A DNA stretch of 64,000 nucleotides, taken from DASYAE01 sp036501535. Lineage in GTDB: Bacteria > Actinomycetota > Actinomycetes > Streptomycetales > Catenulisporaceae. Positions 62,341-64,000 of this stretch are shown here, piece after piece. The notes under the pieces were generated by a model. The model worked only from the letters and a program-made list of their open reading frames with translations. It was not told where the DNA came from and did not search any database. Numbering within the stretch: the first letter of the stretch is position 1; every line of letters begins with the position of its first letter. The position numbers were made by a program, and so were the translations under genes. The DNA lies in the NCBI GenBank assembly GCA_036501535.1, contig DASYAE010000181.1, positions 10,746 to 74,745 on the forward strand, written 5' to 3'.

Positions 62341-63819
62341 ATGACCGATAACGCGAGCGGCCCCGAGCGGGCACAGGCCCCGGCGAACGGCGCCCCGGAC
62401 TCGCTGGCGCGGCACACACTGCCGCCATCCGACTTCGACGGCCTCTCCTCAGGACTCGGCGACGCGGCCGCCATACGCCGCCTCTGCGCAGCCGAGCGGT
62501 CGGTGAGCCGAGCAGTCGTCGCGCGGGCCATCGCCAGCCAAAAACCGACAGGGCAAGGCGGCGAGGCCGACGCGTGGCGCGAGTTGGTCCGCCTAGACGA
62601 GGCCGGGGCCGCCGGCCTCGACGAGGTCCTGGCACACCCCTACGTCCGGTCCTGGGCGGCCCGACGGCTAAAGCCGCAGTCCCTGCCGGGCATGACCCGC
62701 GCGGGGGAGGAGTACGCGGCCGCCATCGCTGCCGCCGCGGCGCTGCGGTCCGGCGAGTCGGTGAACCTGCAGGCGGCAGTGAAGGAAGGGCTCGTATTCC
62801 TGCCGACGCTCGGCGCACTGGACCTAGGCGGCCCAGACCGTCCGGCGTGGATCACGACGAAGCCGGACGGCACGGCGGTCGTGGAGGTCGACGGCCGCGA
62901 CCACTGCATCAGCATCGCGCCGTGCACGCAGACCAGCACGGCCTGGCAGCCGCGCCGGCAGCTCCAGGTCCGGACAAAGCGAGACAGCGCGGAGCTGGCA
63001 GTCTGGCTCGAGGATACGGACCCATACCGGGACAGCTGCGCGCTGCCGGTGAGCCGCCGCCTGACCGACGATCAGGTCGCCCTATGGCACGAGCGATTCC
63101 AGCATGCGATCGACCATCTCGCGGACGCGCTACCGGACTACCTCGCCGCACTGCGGGCCGGCCTCACCACAGTGACGCCGCTCCTGCCGCACCCGGACGG
63201 ACACCCGATGAGCGCCACCGCCCGCCACTCCTTCGGCGCAGCCAGCCTCGCACTGCCGTCCGACGGCCCGGCGCTGGCGCTGCTGCTGGCGCACGAGTTC
63301 CAGCACACCAAGCTCGGGGCGCTGCTGGACCTGTTCGACCTGTTCGACCCCGATGACGACGCGCTGTACTACGCTCCGTGGCGCGACGACCCGCGGCCCC
63401 TGGAAGGCCTCTTACAAGGCAGCTACGCGTATGTGGCCGTTACCGACTTCTGGCGGGTGCAGCGCTTGACCGCGTCGGCAGGCACCGCGCGGCAGACGGC
63501 ACAGGAGCAGTTCGCCCGCTGGCGGCTCCAGACTTCTGAGGCCATCAACGTCATGCTGCAGTCCGAGTCGCTCACCGCCCTCGGCGAGCGGTTCGTACGG
63601 GGAATGGCGGAAAAGGCCTCCACCTGGTTCGCCGACCAAGAACAAATCGACCCGGCCGCCGCGAAAGCAGCACTCGACCAGGCCCGGGACCACCGCGCCG
63701 CCTGGGACCGACGCGGGGCGGGGGCTGGGGCGGGCTGGCATCAGGCCCGACCCCGCGTCACCGGCCCTGATTCTGCGGGTGACGGCGACGCTGACAGCGA
63801 CGGCGACGGTGAGTCCTGA
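62341..63819 (+). CDS. HEXXH-type putative peptide beta-hydroxylase
   Basis: A 492-residue protein. HEFQHTKLGALLDLFDLF at 318-322 and onward has an intact HEXXH metal motif, followed by YYAPWRDDPRPLEGLLQGSY, as in alpha-ketoglutarate-dependent HEXXH peptide hydroxylases that accompany FxSxx-COOH peptides. The N-terminal 130 residues are less conserved; the C-terminal 40 residues are Asp/Gly-rich. ATG 62341 has no good ribosome-binding site; GTG 62311 is in frame. It contains a TTA codon at 63412. It follows fxsA on the same strand and probably acts on its product. Confidence 0.84.
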   Translation: MTDNASGPERAQAPANGAPDSLARHTLPPSDFDGLSSGLGDAAAIRRLCAAERSVSRAVVARAIASQKPTGQGGEADAWRELVRLDEAGAAGLDEVLAHPYVRSWAARRLKPQSLPGMTRAGEEYAAAIAAAAALRSGESVNLQAAVKEGLVFLPTLGALDLGGPDRPAWITTKPDGTAVVEVDGRDHCISIAPCTQTSTAWQPRRQLQVRTKRDSAELAVWLEDTDPYRDSCALPVSRRLTDDQVALWHERFQHAIDHLADALPDYLAALRAGLTTVTPLLPHPDGHPMSATARHSFGAASLALPSDGPALALLLAHEFQHTKLGALLDLFDLFDPDDDALYYAPWRDDPRPLEGLLQGSYAYVAVTDFWRVQRLTASAGTARQTAQEQFARWRLQTSEAINVMLQSESLTALGERFVRGMAEKASTWFADQEQIDPAAAKAALDQARDHRAAWDRRGAGAGAGWHQARPRVTGPDSAGDGDADSDGDGES

Positions 63820-64000
63820 CCGGCTGTGCGATGTCGAGCCTGTGGTCGCGGGCTTCGTGGACGAGCGGGGTCGCTCGAACTGAAAGGCATGACGTTGACC
63901 GGAAGGTCAACGGCGGTCTCCGACGGGCCCTCCGCTGAGATGGGGGAGGCGGGTCGGGTGGGGTGAGCTGGGGTTTTGTTGTGTCTGGTTGGGTCGGTCG
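63820..64000. other. Right-hand end without a recognised gene
   Basis: No gene start is seen in these 181 bases. They contain the inverted repeat CGTTGACC-GGAA-GGTCAACG (63893-63912, perfect eight-base arms) and a run of G-tracts at 63942-63973, followed by a G/T-rich segment to the edge. Confidence 0.55.
63893..63912. promoter_or_regulatory. Perfect inverted repeat downstream of the hydroxylase gene
   Basis: CGTTGACC and GGTCAACG are separated by GGAA. The element could be a transcriptional hairpin after the fxsA operon or an operator for a gene beyond the window. Confidence 0.5.

Noticed and set aside
1..64000. CRISPR arrays, insertion sequences, integrases and prophage genes.
   Set aside because: No regularly spaced repeats of CRISPR type and no transposase, integrase or phage structural protein were found among the coding regions.

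Overview
The window is high-GC DNA with strong G/C preference at third codon positions, ATGA/GTGA gene overlaps, frequent GTG starts and several leaderless-type promoters. Together with futalosine-pathway menaquinone genes, an isolated 14-gene nuo operon, hpnH and an FxSxx-COOH peptide locus, this points to a Streptomyces-like or related actinomycete (Actinomycetota). I cannot name a genus. No rRNA, tRNA, CRISPR array, transposase or prophage was recognised.

Layout. 1-7.3 kb: menG (demethylmenaquinone methyltransferase), a secreted DMFase-beta-like protein, a lytic transglycosylase, a geranylgeranyl/menaquinone reductase, a PF04672-type methyltransferase, and an AhpD-like protein paired with an Rrf2 regulator. 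7.3-24.6 kb: a long regulatory leader with a near-perfect Rex box and two CRP-type palindromes, the complete nuoABCDEFGHIJKLMN operon (NADH:menaquinone oxidoreductase), and a strong terminator. 24.6-31 kb: an anti-sigma-type ATPase divergent from a NUDIX hydrolase, a TPR regulator, murB, and a TetR/hpnH divergent pair with a clear operator. 31-43.7 kb: tsaE, an alpha/beta hydrolase and alr on the minus strand, sbcD-sbcC, a membrane protein with a degenerate L,D-transpeptidase domain, and tsaB-rimI-tsaD. One inversion would restore the usual alr-hydrolase-tsaE-tsaB-rimI-tsaD order. 43.7-51.6 kb: meaB, thiolase and mce (methylmalonyl-CoA/acyl-CoA metabolism), two small genes, a polyprenyl diphosphate synthase and mqnA-mqnC. 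51.6-55.7 kb: a zinc-ribbon protein, an XRE/TPR regulator, a candidate structured RNA, an alpha/beta hydrolase and a nucleotidyltransferase.

55.7-63.8 kb is the most unusual part, an FxSxx-COOH RiPP locus. On the plus strand are a 63-residue precursor ending FNSAV and a HEXXH-type putative peptide beta-hydroxylase. Divergent on the minus strand is an overlapping three-gene operon: a TIR-like protein, a second TIR-like protein (FxsC), and a 1,319-residue protein with a ParA-like ATPase, a weak TIR-like segment, an NB-ARC/STAND ATPase and TPR repeats (FxsT). The cyclophane-forming radical SAM enzyme expected for such peptides is not in the window.

Functional links. menG, the reductase, the prenyl synthase, mqnA and mqnC all serve menaquinone, the electron acceptor of the Nuo complex, so the first 51 kb is largely a respiratory region with cell-wall (murB, alr, transglycosylase) and t6A tRNA-modification genes between. 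Start codons were chosen from ribosome-binding sites or leaderless -10 spacing; where this is weak it is stated.
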